Source: Streptomyces sp. 3214.6
GTDB taxonomy: Bacteria > Actinomycetota > Actinomycetes > Streptomycetales > Streptomycetaceae
DNA length: 64,000 bases
Direction: 5' to 3'
Assembly: GCF_900129855.1 (NCBI RefSeq)
Contig: NZ_LT670819.1
Span: forward strand, 5,208,001 to 5,272,000
Each line of letters opens with the position of its first letter. The stretch's first letter is position 1. The notes under the pieces are model-generated. The model searched no databases. It was not told the DNA's origin and worked only from the letters and a program-made list of their open reading frames with translations. Below, piece by piece: positions 28,263-37,091 of this stretch. Position numbers and translations under genes: made by a program.

Positions 28263-28300
28263 AAGCTGTTGCGTACGACAGTGTCGCACACGGTGTTGCG

Positions 28301-28373
28301 TGCCCCCAACGGGATTCGAACCCGTGCTACCGCCTTGAAAGGGCGGCGTCCTAGGCCGCTAGACGATGAGGGC
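28301..28373 (-). tRNA. tRNA-Glu(TTC)
   Basis: A 73-base cloverleaf has acceptor GCCCTCA/TGGGGGC (one G-T pair), anticodon stem CCGCC/GGCGG with loop CTTTCAA (TTC), T-loop TTCGAAT and discriminator A. It is first in the minus-strand cluster. Confidence 0.95.
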
Positions 28374-28453
28374 TATCGGCCCGCCTGGGCGCTTCTCAGC
28401 GCGTCGGGGACGTCATGAGCATATGGGATGGCGGCGGGTATCGCCAAAACGGT

Positions 28454-30082
28454 TTACGGGGCCGTCCTGGAGGGGGTCCGGGAGGGCGTTGCGGGGGCGG
28501 ATTCGGGGGCGGTTCCGGGGGCCGTTCCCGACGGGGTGAGGGGTGGGGCGGGCGAGGGGCTGGGGGACGGGGCGGCGCCGGGCTGGTTCTCCTTCGGGAG
28601 GTGGCGGCTGACCTCGGCCGTCGTCAGGCCCAGGCCCCCGAGTTTGATTTCGTCCCAGGCCTGGAGGCGGCGGGTGTCACGGTCGAAGTAGAGGATCGAC
28701 GCCTCGATGGGGTCGGGGTACTTGCCCTCGACGGCCCGTAGGCCGCTGCCGCCGGTCGAGCCCTCGACGCGCAGCCGGGTGCCCTTCTTCATGACCTCCG
28801 TCTGCTCGTGGTGGAGGTGGCCGGCCAGGACGAGGGGCACCTCGCCGTCCGTGCCGCGGGCGGCGGACGGCTCGTGGGCGATGGCCACGTCGGCCGGGGT
28901 GCCGACGGCCTTCTGGGCGCGCAGAGCCTGGGCGAGGCGTGCGCCCGCCGCCTCCTGCGTCTGGTCGGCGCCCGGCACGGTGGAGCGGTCGGGGGTGAAC
29001 TGGGGGTCGCCGATGCCGGCGAAGCGCAGTCCGGCGAGGGTGACCGCGCGGCCGTCGTCGAGGACGTGCACGTTCTTCATGCCCTGGAGGTAGCGCTGGG
29101 TGAGGAGGGAGTCGTGGTTGCCCCTGACCCAGACGTAGGGCGCGCCCAGCGTGGCGATGGGGTCCAGGAAGCCGTTCTCGGCGGCCGTGCCGTGGTCCAT
29201 GGTGTCGCCGGAGTCGACGATCACGTTGACCTTGTACTGCTCGACGAGCGAGGCGATGATCTTCCAGCTCGCTGGGTTGAGGTGGATGTCGGAGACGTGC
29301 AGGACGCGCACGGTCGTCGGGTCCGGCTGGTAGGCGGGGAGCGTGGAGGTGACGTCGTAGAGCTTGGTCACGTTGGTGACCAGGCGGGCGAGTTCCTGCT
29401 GGTAGACGTCGAACTCGGTGACGATGCTGCGCGCGTTGCCGACGAGGGAGGGCGCGGAGGACAGCAGGCCCGAGAACCGCGGCTCCAGCACCGAGTTGGG
29501 ATTCCAGGTGGCGAACGCGGTCGCGCCCGAGGCGGCCAGGAGGGTGAAGGCGAGGCCGCCGGCGGCGAGGGCGCGGCGGGGGCGGCGGTAGACGGCCAGG
29601 CCGAGAGCGGCGGCGCCGGAGACGACGGCGACGCAGGAGCGGACGGCGAGGTCGAGGGTGCCGTGCTCGACGTCACGGGCGACCTCGTCCTGGAGGCCGG
29701 AGAGGCGCTCGGGGTGGTCGACGAGGGCCTGGGAGCGGACGGGGTCGAGCTGGTCGACGTTCACGTCGAGGCGCACGGGGGCGTGGTGGCTGTCCAGGGA
29801 GAGCGCGCCGAGCGGGGAGACGTTGATCTTCGTGCCGCCGGTGACGGACGGGCGCAGGGTCATGGTCGTGTTCATGGGGCCGACAGGGACGCGGACGTCG
29901 CCGACGATCAGCAGGCCGAGCCAGGCGCCGAGGAGGACGACGGCGGTCATGCCGAGGGCGCGGGCCCAGGGGTTGGGGCGGGCGGCGAGTTCAAGAGCGG
30001 GGTTCCTGCGGTTCTTGCGGGTTCTGCGCTGGGTGGGCTTGAGGCGGTTCAGGGCTGCGGCGGGGACGCGGACGCGGGCCAT
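28454..30082 (-). CDS. membrane-anchored metallophosphoesterase
   Basis: The 542-residue product has a basic N-terminus, a membrane segment near 43-61, an extracytoplasmic stretch, and two more segments near 145-165 and 172-192. A calcineurin-type phosphoesterase domain begins near residue 265: HVSDIHLNP, DSGDTMDHG, VRGNHDS, an IAHEP His and the AGHLHHEQ pair. These are the ligands for a two-metal centre. A Pro/Ser/Thr-rich tail of about 45 residues ends the protein. The substrate is unknown; some relatives act on nucleotides or lipids at the membrane. It is divergent from the zincin gene, whose start is 76 bases away. Confidence 0.85.
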   Translation of the reverse strand: MARVRVPAAALNRLKPTQRRTRKNRRNPALELAARPNPWARALGMTAVVLLGAWLGLLIVGDVRVPVGPMNTTMTLRPSVTGGTKINVSPLGALSLDSHHAPVRLDVNVDQLDPVRSQALVDHPERLSGLQDEVARDVEHGTLDLAVRSCVAVVSGAAALGLAVYRRPRRALAAGGLAFTLLAASGATAFATWNPNSVLEPRFSGLLSSAPSLVGNARSIVTEFDVYQQELARLVTNVTKLYDVTSTLPAYQPDPTTVRVLHVSDIHLNPASWKIIASLVEQYKVNVIVDSGDTMDHGTAAENGFLDPIATLGAPYVWVRGNHDSLLTQRYLQGMKNVHVLDDGRAVTLAGLRFAGIGDPQFTPDRSTVPGADQTQEAAGARLAQALRAQKAVGTPADVAIAHEPSAARGTDGEVPLVLAGHLHHEQTEVMKKGTRLRVEGSTGGSGLRAVEGKYPDPIEASILYFDRDTRRLQAWDEIKLGGLGLTTAEVSRHLPKENQPGAAPSPSPSPAPPLTPSGTAPGTAPESAPATPSRTPSRTAP

Positions 30083-30158
30083 TGGTGCCGTATGCCCCGG
30101 TCCGGGCGCTGGTATGCGGACGGTTCATGCCCTCCATACGTCGGGGTCGTACCGGACA

Positions 30159-30518
30159 ATGGGGTCTGTGCTGGAGATGACGCGCGAGGAGTTCGAGGAA
30201 CTGGTCGCCGAGGCGCTGGACCGGATTCCGCCGGAGTTGACGCGGCTGATGGACAACGTCGCGGTGTTCGTCGAGGACGAGCCGCCGACGGAGGATCCGG
30301 AGCTGCTCGGGCTGTACGAGGGGACTCCGCTGACGGATCGCGGTGAGTGGTACGCCGGGGTGCTGCCGGACCGGATCACGATCTACCGGGGGCCGACGCT
30401 GCGGATGTGCGCGTCACGGGAGGAGGTCGTCGCGGAGACCGAGGTGACGGTGGTGCACGAGATCGCCCATCACTTCGGCATCGACGACGCGCGGCTGCAC
30501 GCTCTCGGTTACGGCTGA
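30159..30518 (+). CDS. minimal zincin-like metallopeptidase
   Basis: The product of about 119 residues belongs to the small Zincin_1 family (PF06262), with the zinc motif HExxHxxGxxD seen as HEIAHHFGIDD near the C-terminus. The body (MTREEFEELVAEALDRIPPEL, then GLYEGTPLTDRG) is typical. No signal peptide is present, so it acts in the cytoplasm on an unknown substrate. The start is uncertain: ATG 30159, GTG 30168 and ATG 30177 are all in frame and none has a strong ribosome binding site. The lipoprotein gene 95 bases downstream may be in the same transcript. Confidence 0.85.
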   Translation: MGSVLEMTREEFEELVAEALDRIPPELTRLMDNVAVFVEDEPPTEDPELLGLYEGTPLTDRGEWYAGVLPDRITIYRGPTLRMCASREEVVAETEVTVVHEIAHHFGIDDARLHALGYG

Positions 30519-30613
30519 GCCGTCCGGCAGGGGGTGCGTGTCCTGCGCGTGTCTTCTTGTGGGCGGCGGGAGTTGGGCACGTCGACTCTTACGCCTGCCG
30601 CGGAGGTGGCCCC

Positions 30614-31177
30614 GTGCGCCCCTTGTACGTACCCGTTCGTCTGGCCGTGACGGCTCTGGCCGTCGCCGCGGCCGCCGGCTGTATGAGCGTGGGGGACGAG
30701 GAGGGCGGCCGGGCCAAGCCCTCGCATTCGGCGGGGCAGCACGGCGGTGAGGCGCCGGACGGGGGCTCGGCGGGGGCGGGCGGCGGGTTCGGGCTGGGTG
30801 CGGCGGGCGGTGGCGACAGGCACGGGCACGGGAAGGGCGACCGGGGCAGGGCGAGCGCGTCGGCGTCCGCTGATGCCGCGCCGTCGGCGGGTGTGAGCGC
30901 GCCGGCCTCGGCGGGGGCGGTGCGGCCGGGGCCGAGTGAGAAGCCGGGGGCGTCGACGCCGACCAAGGCGCAGCCGACGGTGCCCACGCGTTCGCCGGAC
31001 CCGGAGCCGCCCGTGCCCTCGCCGGAGCCTCCGCCGCCGTCGCCGGAGCCGACGGTGGCCGAGCCGTCGGCCTCGGCGCACGAGGGCGGCGGGGGGCCGG
31101 CACCGCAGCTGGCGGAGCGGGAGCCCGCGCCGGAGGCGGCGCCGGAAGCGGCACCCGAGGCGGGTTCGCCCACCTAG
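30614..31177 (+). CDS. proline-rich lipoprotein
   Basis: The 187-residue product starts with a typical lipoprotein signal (basic RPLYVPVRL, hydrophobic run, then AAGC with Cys 23). The mature part is low complexity: Gly/His-rich, then Pro/Ser/Glu-rich, ending in EAAPEAAPEA. No folded domain is recognised, so it may be a wall-spanning linker or surface coat. The GTG at 30614 is set by GGAGGTGG five bases upstream. The frame is open further 5' but that part overlaps the zincin gene and is a shadow. Confidence 0.7.
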   Translation: MRPLYVPVRLAVTALAVAAAAGCMSVGDEEGGRAKPSHSAGQHGGEAPDGGSAGAGGGFGLGAAGGGDRHGHGKGDRGRASASASADAAPSAGVSAPASAGAVRPGPSEKPGASTPTKAQPTVPTRSPDPEPPVPSPEPPPPSPEPTVAEPSASAHEGGGGPAPQLAEREPAPEAAPEAAPEAGSPT

Positions 31178-31481
31178 GACGGGACCCTTGGCCGGTCCGG
31201 GACAGGACCTTAGGCCGGTCCGGTGCGGGGCCTCGGAACGGCAGGGTGCAGGGCCTGGATGGCTGCTGAGCTGCGGTGATGGAGCTCAGTTTGCCTTCGG
31301 AGGCAAGGGTGCGTATGGTAGTAGATCGTGTGATCCCATTTGCCCGGCGCCACCGCAGAGCGCGCCGTGTGGCGCGTACTCTCCCCAGCCGTGGCGGACC
31401 GCATAGAGGCGGTCGTAATGCAATGCGAACACGGAGTTGACGGGCGCGTGCCGACGAGACTCCGGAAGGTTTCGCATTCGC
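31178..31481. other. intergenic region and leader of the DEAD-box helicase gene
   Basis: The 304 bases hold no credible gene. Two small hairpins, GAGCT/AGCTC (about 31268-31287) and TTGCCT-TCGG-AGGCAA (31291-31306), follow the lipoprotein gene and could end its transcript. The remainder is probably a long 5' leader, which is common for RNA helicase genes. Confidence 0.45.
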
Positions 31482-33716
31482 ATGTCCATTTCCAGTACTG
31501 ATCACGCCGTCGTGCCCGAGAGCAACGACGAGGCGATCGAGCTCACCGAGACCGCGGTCGTCGAGACCGAAGCCGCAGAGGCTTCCGTCGACGACTCCGC
31601 CGCGTCCCCCGAGCCGACCTTCGCCGACCTCGGGCTCCCCGAGGGCGTCGTGCGCAAGCTCGCGCAGAACGGCGTGACCACCCCCTTCCCGATCCAGGCC
31701 GCGACCATCCCGGACGCCCTGGCCGGCAAGGACATCCTCGGCCGTGGCCGCACCGGCTCCGGCAAGACCCTCTCCTTCGGTCTGCCGACCCTGGCCACGC
31801 TGGCCGGCGGGCACACCGAGAAGCGCAAGCCGCGCGCCGTCATCCTCACGCCGACGCGTGAGCTGGCGATGCAGGTCGCGGACGCGCTGCAGCCCTACGG
31901 CGACGTCCTCGGCCTGAAGATGAAGGTCGTCTGCGGCGGTACGTCGATGAGCAACCAGATCTACGCCCTGGAGCGCGGCGTCGACATCCTCGTCGCCACC
32001 CCGGGCCGGCTGCGCGACATCATCAACCGCGGCGCCTGCTCCCTCGAGAACGTGCAGATCGCCGTCCTCGACGAGGCCGACCAGATGTCCGACCTGGGCT
32101 TCCTGCCCGAGGTCACCGAGCTGCTCGACCAGGTCCCGGCCGGCGGCCAGCGCATGCTGTTCTCGGCCACGATGGAGAACGAGATCTCCACGCTGGTCAA
32201 GCGCTACCTGAGCAACCCGGTCACGCACGAGGTCGACAGCGCCCAGGGCAACGTCACGACCATGTCGCACCACATCCTCATCGTGAAGCCCAAGGACAAG
32301 GCGCCGGTCACCGCCGCGATCGCCTCCCGCAAGGGCCGCACGATCATCTTCGTCCGCACCCAGCTCGGCGCCGACCGTATCGCCGAGCAGCTGCGCGACT
32401 CCGGTGTGAAGGCGGACGCGCTGCACGGTGGCATGACCCAGGGCGCGCGCACCCGCACGCTGGCCGACTTCAAGGACGGCTACGTCAACGCGCTCGTCGC
32501 GACCGACGTCGCCGCCCGCGGCATCCACGTCGACGGCATCGACCTGGTCCTGAACGTGGACCCGGCCGGCGACCACAAGGACTACCTGCACCGCGCGGGC
32601 CGAACGGCGCGGGCCGGCCGCACCGGCACGGTCGTGTCGCTCTCGCTGCCGCACCAGCGCCGTCAGATCTTCCGGCTGATGGAGGACGCGGGCGTCGACG
32701 CCGGGCGTCACATCATCCAGGGCGGCGCCGCGTTCGACCCGGAGGTCGCCGAGATCACCGGCGCCCGGTCGATGACGGAGGTCCAGGCCGAGTCCGCGGG
32801 CAACGCGGCACAGCAGGCCGAGCGTGAGGTCTCCCAGCTCACCAAGGAGCTGGAGCGCGCGCAGCGCCGGGCGACCGAGCTGCGCGAGGAGGCCGACCGT
32901 CTGGTGGCCCGCGTGGCGCGTGAGCGCGGCGAGGACCCCGAGGCGGCTGTCGTCGCGGCCGCCGAGGCGGTCGTGGAGCAGAACACCGTGGCGGAGGCGC
33001 CGGTCGAGACCGTGGTCTCCGAGCAGCCCGCCGAGCGTCCCGCGTACGAGCAGCCGCGTCAGCGTCGTGACGAGCGGGGCAACTACGAGCGTCGTGACGA
33101 CCGTCGCGACGACCGCGGTGGCCGTTCCTTCGAGCGCCGTGACAACGACCGTGGCGGCTTCAACCGCGACCGCCGTGACGGCGACCGCGGCGGGTTCCGT
33201 CGTGACGACCGTCGTGACGACCGTGGTGGCCGTTCGTTCGAGCGCCGCGACAACGACCGTGGCGGCTTCAACCGTGACGACCGTGGTGGCTTCAACCGTG
33301 ACCGTCGTGACGACCGTGGTGGCCGTTCCTTCGAGCGTCGTGACGAGCGCCCCGCTGGCGGCTTCAGCCGTGACCGCCGCGACGACCGCCGTGACGACCG
33401 TCCCTCCGGTGGCTTCCGCCGTGACGACCGTCCCGCGGGCGGCTTCAACCGCGACCGCCGTGACGAGCGTCCCTCCGGTGGCTTCCGCCGCGACGACCGC
33501 CAGTCGGGTGGCTTCAACCGCGACCGTCGCGACGACCGTCCGTCCACCCACCGGGGCAGCGACCGTCCGTTCAACCGTGACCGTCGCGACGACCGCCCGG
33601 GCTTCCGCTCCGGCGGCCACGACCGCCCGTTCGGCCGCCGTGACGACCACCGCGGCACCGGCTCCGGCACGACCGGCCGCCGCGACGACAAGCCGCGCTG
33701 GAAGCGCAACGGCTGA
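31482..33716 (+). CDS. DEAD-box RNA helicase (CsdA/DeaD type) with RG-rich tail
   Basis: The 744-residue helicase has an acidic N-terminus, then the DEAD core: Q motif FPIQAA, GRGRTGSGKT, TPTRELA, DEAD, SATMEN, TDVAARGIHVDG and HRAGRTARAG. A coiled stretch (about 445-490) leads into about 220 residues built on RRDDR, DRGGRSFERRD and DRGGFNRD repeats. This basic, glycine-rich RNA-binding tail is like those of ribosome-assembly and cold-shock helicases. The ATG at 31482 is preferred (GGAAGG about 12 bases upstream); an upstream TTG at 31437 is possible. A 19-bp terminator follows. The tail probably varies in length between strains. Confidence 0.93.
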   Translation: MSISSTDHAVVPESNDEAIELTETAVVETEAAEASVDDSAASPEPTFADLGLPEGVVRKLAQNGVTTPFPIQAATIPDALAGKDILGRGRTGSGKTLSFGLPTLATLAGGHTEKRKPRAVILTPTRELAMQVADALQPYGDVLGLKMKVVCGGTSMSNQIYALERGVDILVATPGRLRDIINRGACSLENVQIAVLDEADQMSDLGFLPEVTELLDQVPAGGQRMLFSATMENEISTLVKRYLSNPVTHEVDSAQGNVTTMSHHILIVKPKDKAPVTAAIASRKGRTIIFVRTQLGADRIAEQLRDSGVKADALHGGMTQGARTRTLADFKDGYVNALVATDVAARGIHVDGIDLVLNVDPAGDHKDYLHRAGRTARAGRTGTVVSLSLPHQRRQIFRLMEDAGVDAGRHIIQGGAAFDPEVAEITGARSMTEVQAESAGNAAQQAEREVSQLTKELERAQRRATELREEADRLVARVARERGEDPEAAVVAAAEAVVEQNTVAEAPVETVVSEQPAERPAYEQPRQRRDERGNYERRDDRRDDRGGRSFERRDNDRGGFNRDRRDGDRGGFRRDDRRDDRGGRSFERRDNDRGGFNRDDRGGFNRDRRDDRGGRSFERRDERPAGGFSRDRRDDRRDDRPSGGFRRDDRPAGGFNRDRRDERPSGGFRRDDRQSGGFNRDRRDDRPSTHRGSDRPFNRDRRDDRPGFRSGGHDRPFGRRDDHRGTGSGTTGRRDDKPRWKRNG

Positions 33717-33746
33717 CGTGACGGCTGTCGCCGGCTCATGTGAGTG

Positions 33747-33789
33747 AACGCCGTGGCCCCCACCGAAATTCGGTGGGGGCCACGGCGTT
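33747..33789 (+). terminator. terminator of the DEAD-box helicase gene
   Basis: A perfect 19-bp stem (33747-33765 with 33771-33789) closes on an AAATT loop. It ends in GTTTTCG. Confidence 0.92.
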
Positions 33790-33941
33790 TTCGTGCGCCC
33801 GTACGGCCTGAACCCCCTTTCTCCGCAGCTGTGAAGCGACTGTAGGATCAGCAGACTTCTGAGACGGATGTGAAGGCCGGGGGGCCAGGGACGCCAGGGG
33901 CGTCCAGTCGGATTCGTCTCCGTTCCCGGGGAGGGACCCTC

Positions 33942-36900
33942 TTGGCTCGTCATGTCTCCGCACGCCTGCGACTCGTCGCCGCCTCCGCCGTCCTGGCAGC
34001 CGGCCTGAGCCCGCTGCTCTCGTCGAACGCCGTCGCGGACACACCGCAGGAGACGGTGGTGCCGGCGGCGTTGCGGGACGCGTACACAGAGGGAGCGATT
34101 TACGGAGGGTTGGAGCTTTACGGAGAGCACGAAGCCGGCACCCAAGGCGTGTTCCACACGCTGGAGGGCTCCGGGCTGGTCTGGACGCGGTACTCGGACG
34201 GCACCTCCACCAAGGTCGTCAAGCCGACCGGGTACGACAGGTGGGGGGCGACCAGCGGGGACGCGCTCGCCTTTTTTTACTACGGCGACGGCCACCCCGA
34301 TCGGGTCCAGCTGTGGAACGCGGCCGACGGCACCACCCGTACCATCCAGGCGCCGTCCGAGGACATACAGGTGATGGCCGCCTACGACGACTTGGCGGTC
34401 GCGGAGAAGCGGGTGACCGACGGCACCACGGAAGGGTGGGAGAAACACCTGCTCTTCCCGAACGACGACGGCACCACCCGTGACGTACCGGTCACCGGAG
34501 TCCCCGAGGGCGTGCAGCTGGGGGATCCGCTGGGCGGGAAGACGGACGTGCTGTTCTTCGGCGCGGAGAAGGACGGGAAGTTCCTGTCCGTCCAGGTCGA
34601 CCGCAGGACCGGACAGGCCACCGGGTGGACCCCGCCGCTCGCCGAGAAATACTCCTACGCACACGTGACCGACGATCACCTGGTCCTGTACAACCTCCGC
34701 GACTCGGTCGTCCTGGTGTACGACGCAGCCAAGCTATCCGCAGGGCCGGTCGAGGTCGCCCCGGGCGGGGGTTCTTTCTCCGCCAACGCGGGGAATTTCG
34801 CCCTCGTGGGCGACTGGATCCTCCACCAGCCCAAAGGCACAGGGCCAGTGATCGCGAAGCCTCTCGCCGGCGGCCCCGCCGTCACCCTGCTGACCTCGTC
34901 GTACATGAACATGGCCAACGTCTCCGACGGCACCGCCGTCGTCGTGGGCCGTACCTCCGACACCAACGACGACTGGGGCGTCCAGCGCATCCAGCCTGGC
35001 CCGGACGGCGTTCCGGCCGTCACCCAGGTGAAGGCGCTGCCCAAGCCGCCGCTCAAGATTCAGGGGGTGTCGCTGGACCACGGTCTGCTGGTGGTGACCG
35101 ACCAGGAAAGCCCCGTGGCCGGCGGGGGCTGGCGGACCACGCGTGAGCGAACGGTGGCCCCGACCGGCGTGCCCGCCTTCGGCGAGTCCTCGATCTTTCT
35201 GAACGGTGGCACGGTCGGCAACTGCGCTGCCGGTGACGTCACTTGTTCCTCCATCTGGGGCGCTGCCGACGGGGAGCTCGTCTGGCTCGAGCACGACCCG
35301 GAGACGAACAGCGACCGACTCAGCAGCGCCGGGTCCGGCTACCCGATCAGGGAACGGAAAGTGCCTGCGGGCGGCCGGATCACCGATGTCTCCGGCCGCT
35401 ATGTGATCTACACGACCGCCACCCAGCAGTCCGTCTACCGCATCGCCAGCACCAGCGCCGCGACCGTCACCCGCGCCCCCGGCGCCGCCGCCCTCTCCGG
35501 CGACACCCTGTGGACGCCGGGGGCGACCCCGGGAACCCTGACGGCGTACGACCTCACGGCAAGGAAGACCAGCGAGACGGTCACCACCGATGCGGGTTGC
35601 ACCCCCACCGACCTCGAGGCACTGGGGCGCTGGATCTACTGGACCTGCGACGGGCGCGCGGGCGTCTACGACCGTGCGGCGGGCAGGTCCGTGCCGGTTC
35701 CTGCCGACGAGGCCGCGCTCGGCGACGGGTACGTCGTCACCCACGACAAGCAGGCGGGGAAGCTGGTCCTCACCACGGTGGCCGACGGCACTCCCGCGAG
35801 CCGGGTCATCGGCGATCTGCCCGACACCGGCGTCTCACAGCGCGGCGTGCGCTGGACCGTGGACGAGTCCGGGGCGAACGCGGCCTACGTCGACGCCCAG
35901 GAACGGGTGCATCTGGCGCCCTCGGGTGTGGCGCAGCAGCCGCTGCGGCAGCTGGAGCCCGCCCAGAGCGTGACCCAGACCTCTCCCGGCACCCGCACCC
36001 TGACGTCGGTGCTGCTGTCGAAACCGGCCGCGGGCTGGAGCCTGGAGGTGCGCAGCAGGGCGACGGGCAAGCACGTCGGCGGCACGGACGGCGGGGCGGT
36101 GCGCGGTGCGTTGAACGTCAACTGGAACGCCACCGACCCGTCCGGGGTGAAGCCTCTTCCCAATGGCTTCTACGACTGGACCGTGACCGTCAGCCCCGCC
36201 GACGGCGTCGGCGCCCCCCTCCAGGTGCGGGGCACGGTCAGGGTGGTGAACGGCAGTGCCGCGTTCCACGACTACGTGGGACCGGGGGCGAAGCCGGACG
36301 GTGCGGGCGACCTGCTGACCATGCCCGCCTCGGGCACTCTGACCTACCAGCAGGGCACGGGCCAGGGCACGTTCTCCGGCCAGGTCAGCGGCAGCGGCTG
36401 GCCCACCGGCATCAAGGCGGTGCCCATCGGCGACCTGAGCGGGGACCGCTGCAACGACGTCCTCGTGCGGCTGAGCAGCGGGGCGCTGCGCCTGTACCGG
36501 ACGGGCTGCGGTGGCGCGGTACGGCCGACATCGCCGTACACCACGCTGGGCACCAGCGGCTGGACCCAGTTCGACGTCCTGACCTCGCCGGGTGATCTCA
36601 CGCAGGACGGTCGGCCCGACCTGATCGCCCGCAACCCGTCGACCGGCAAGGTCTACATGTACAAGGGCACGGCCGCCGGAAAGCTGGCCGCTCCCGTGAA
36701 GCTCTACGACAACTGGAAGTCGTACAAGAAGATCATCGGCGTCGGCGATCTCAATGGCGACGGCATCGGTGATCTGCTCGTCCAGGACACGTCCAACAAC
36801 CTGTACCGCTACCTCGGCAAGGGCAACGGCACGTTCTCGGCGCGCGTGAAGCTGTTCGCGAGCTGGGGGGGTTCGTACAACGCGGTCACCGGGGTCGGGG

Positions 36901-37043
36901 ACATCACCGGGGACGGGAAAGCGGACCTCGTCGCGCGGGACACGGCGGGCGGGCTGTACCGGATTCCCGGCACCGGGACGGGCACATTCGGGCCGACGAT
37001 CAAGATCGGCGCCGGCTGGCAGAACTACAAGGGCATTTTCTAG
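33942..37043 (+). CDS. secreted FG-GAP/VCBS repeat protein
   Basis: The 1033-residue product has a Sec signal (ARHVSARLRLVAASAVLAAG, cleavage near AVA-D). A long beta-rich body of propeller-like strands (about 35-780) follows, then an Ig-like stretch with WNATDPSGVKPLPNGFYDW. The C-terminus has at least four FG-GAP calcium-loop repeats with DLSGDRCND, DLTQDGRPD, DLNGDGIGD and DITGDGKAD. Such proteins are secreted and often bind sugars or calcium. The start is TTG 33942, set by GGGGAGGG five bases upstream; the longer frame would bury the signal peptide. It resembles a large Streptomyces family of unknown substrate. Confidence 0.82.
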   Translation: MARHVSARLRLVAASAVLAAGLSPLLSSNAVADTPQETVVPAALRDAYTEGAIYGGLELYGEHEAGTQGVFHTLEGSGLVWTRYSDGTSTKVVKPTGYDRWGATSGDALAFFYYGDGHPDRVQLWNAADGTTRTIQAPSEDIQVMAAYDDLAVAEKRVTDGTTEGWEKHLLFPNDDGTTRDVPVTGVPEGVQLGDPLGGKTDVLFFGAEKDGKFLSVQVDRRTGQATGWTPPLAEKYSYAHVTDDHLVLYNLRDSVVLVYDAAKLSAGPVEVAPGGGSFSANAGNFALVGDWILHQPKGTGPVIAKPLAGGPAVTLLTSSYMNMANVSDGTAVVVGRTSDTNDDWGVQRIQPGPDGVPAVTQVKALPKPPLKIQGVSLDHGLLVVTDQESPVAGGGWRTTRERTVAPTGVPAFGESSIFLNGGTVGNCAAGDVTCSSIWGAADGELVWLEHDPETNSDRLSSAGSGYPIRERKVPAGGRITDVSGRYVIYTTATQQSVYRIASTSAATVTRAPGAAALSGDTLWTPGATPGTLTAYDLTARKTSETVTTDAGCTPTDLEALGRWIYWTCDGRAGVYDRAAGRSVPVPADEAALGDGYVVTHDKQAGKLVLTTVADGTPASRVIGDLPDTGVSQRGVRWTVDESGANAAYVDAQERVHLAPSGVAQQPLRQLEPAQSVTQTSPGTRTLTSVLLSKPAAGWSLEVRSRATGKHVGGTDGGAVRGALNVNWNATDPSGVKPLPNGFYDWTVTVSPADGVGAPLQVRGTVRVVNGSAAFHDYVGPGAKPDGAGDLLTMPASGTLTYQQGTGQGTFSGQVSGSGWPTGIKAVPIGDLSGDRCNDVLVRLSSGALRLYRTGCGGAVRPTSPYTTLGTSGWTQFDVLTSPGDLTQDGRPDLIARNPSTGKVYMYKGTAAGKLAAPVKLYDNWKSYKKIIGVGDLNGDGIGDLLVQDTSNNLYRYLGKGNGTFSARVKLFASWGGSYNAVTGVGDITGDGKADLVARDTAGGLYRIPGTGTGTFGPTIKIGAGWQNYKGIF

Positions 37044-37091
37044 CCAAGTTGTGACGTGTGTCACGCCTCCGGTGAGGGAATTGCTGGGGGC

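Noticed and set aside
30414..34679. Very long open frame (1421 codons) on the minus strand
   Set aside because: It is antisense to the zincin, lipoprotein, DEAD-box and FG-GAP genes. Its product is compositionally biased with no domain, which is typical of high-GC shadow frames.
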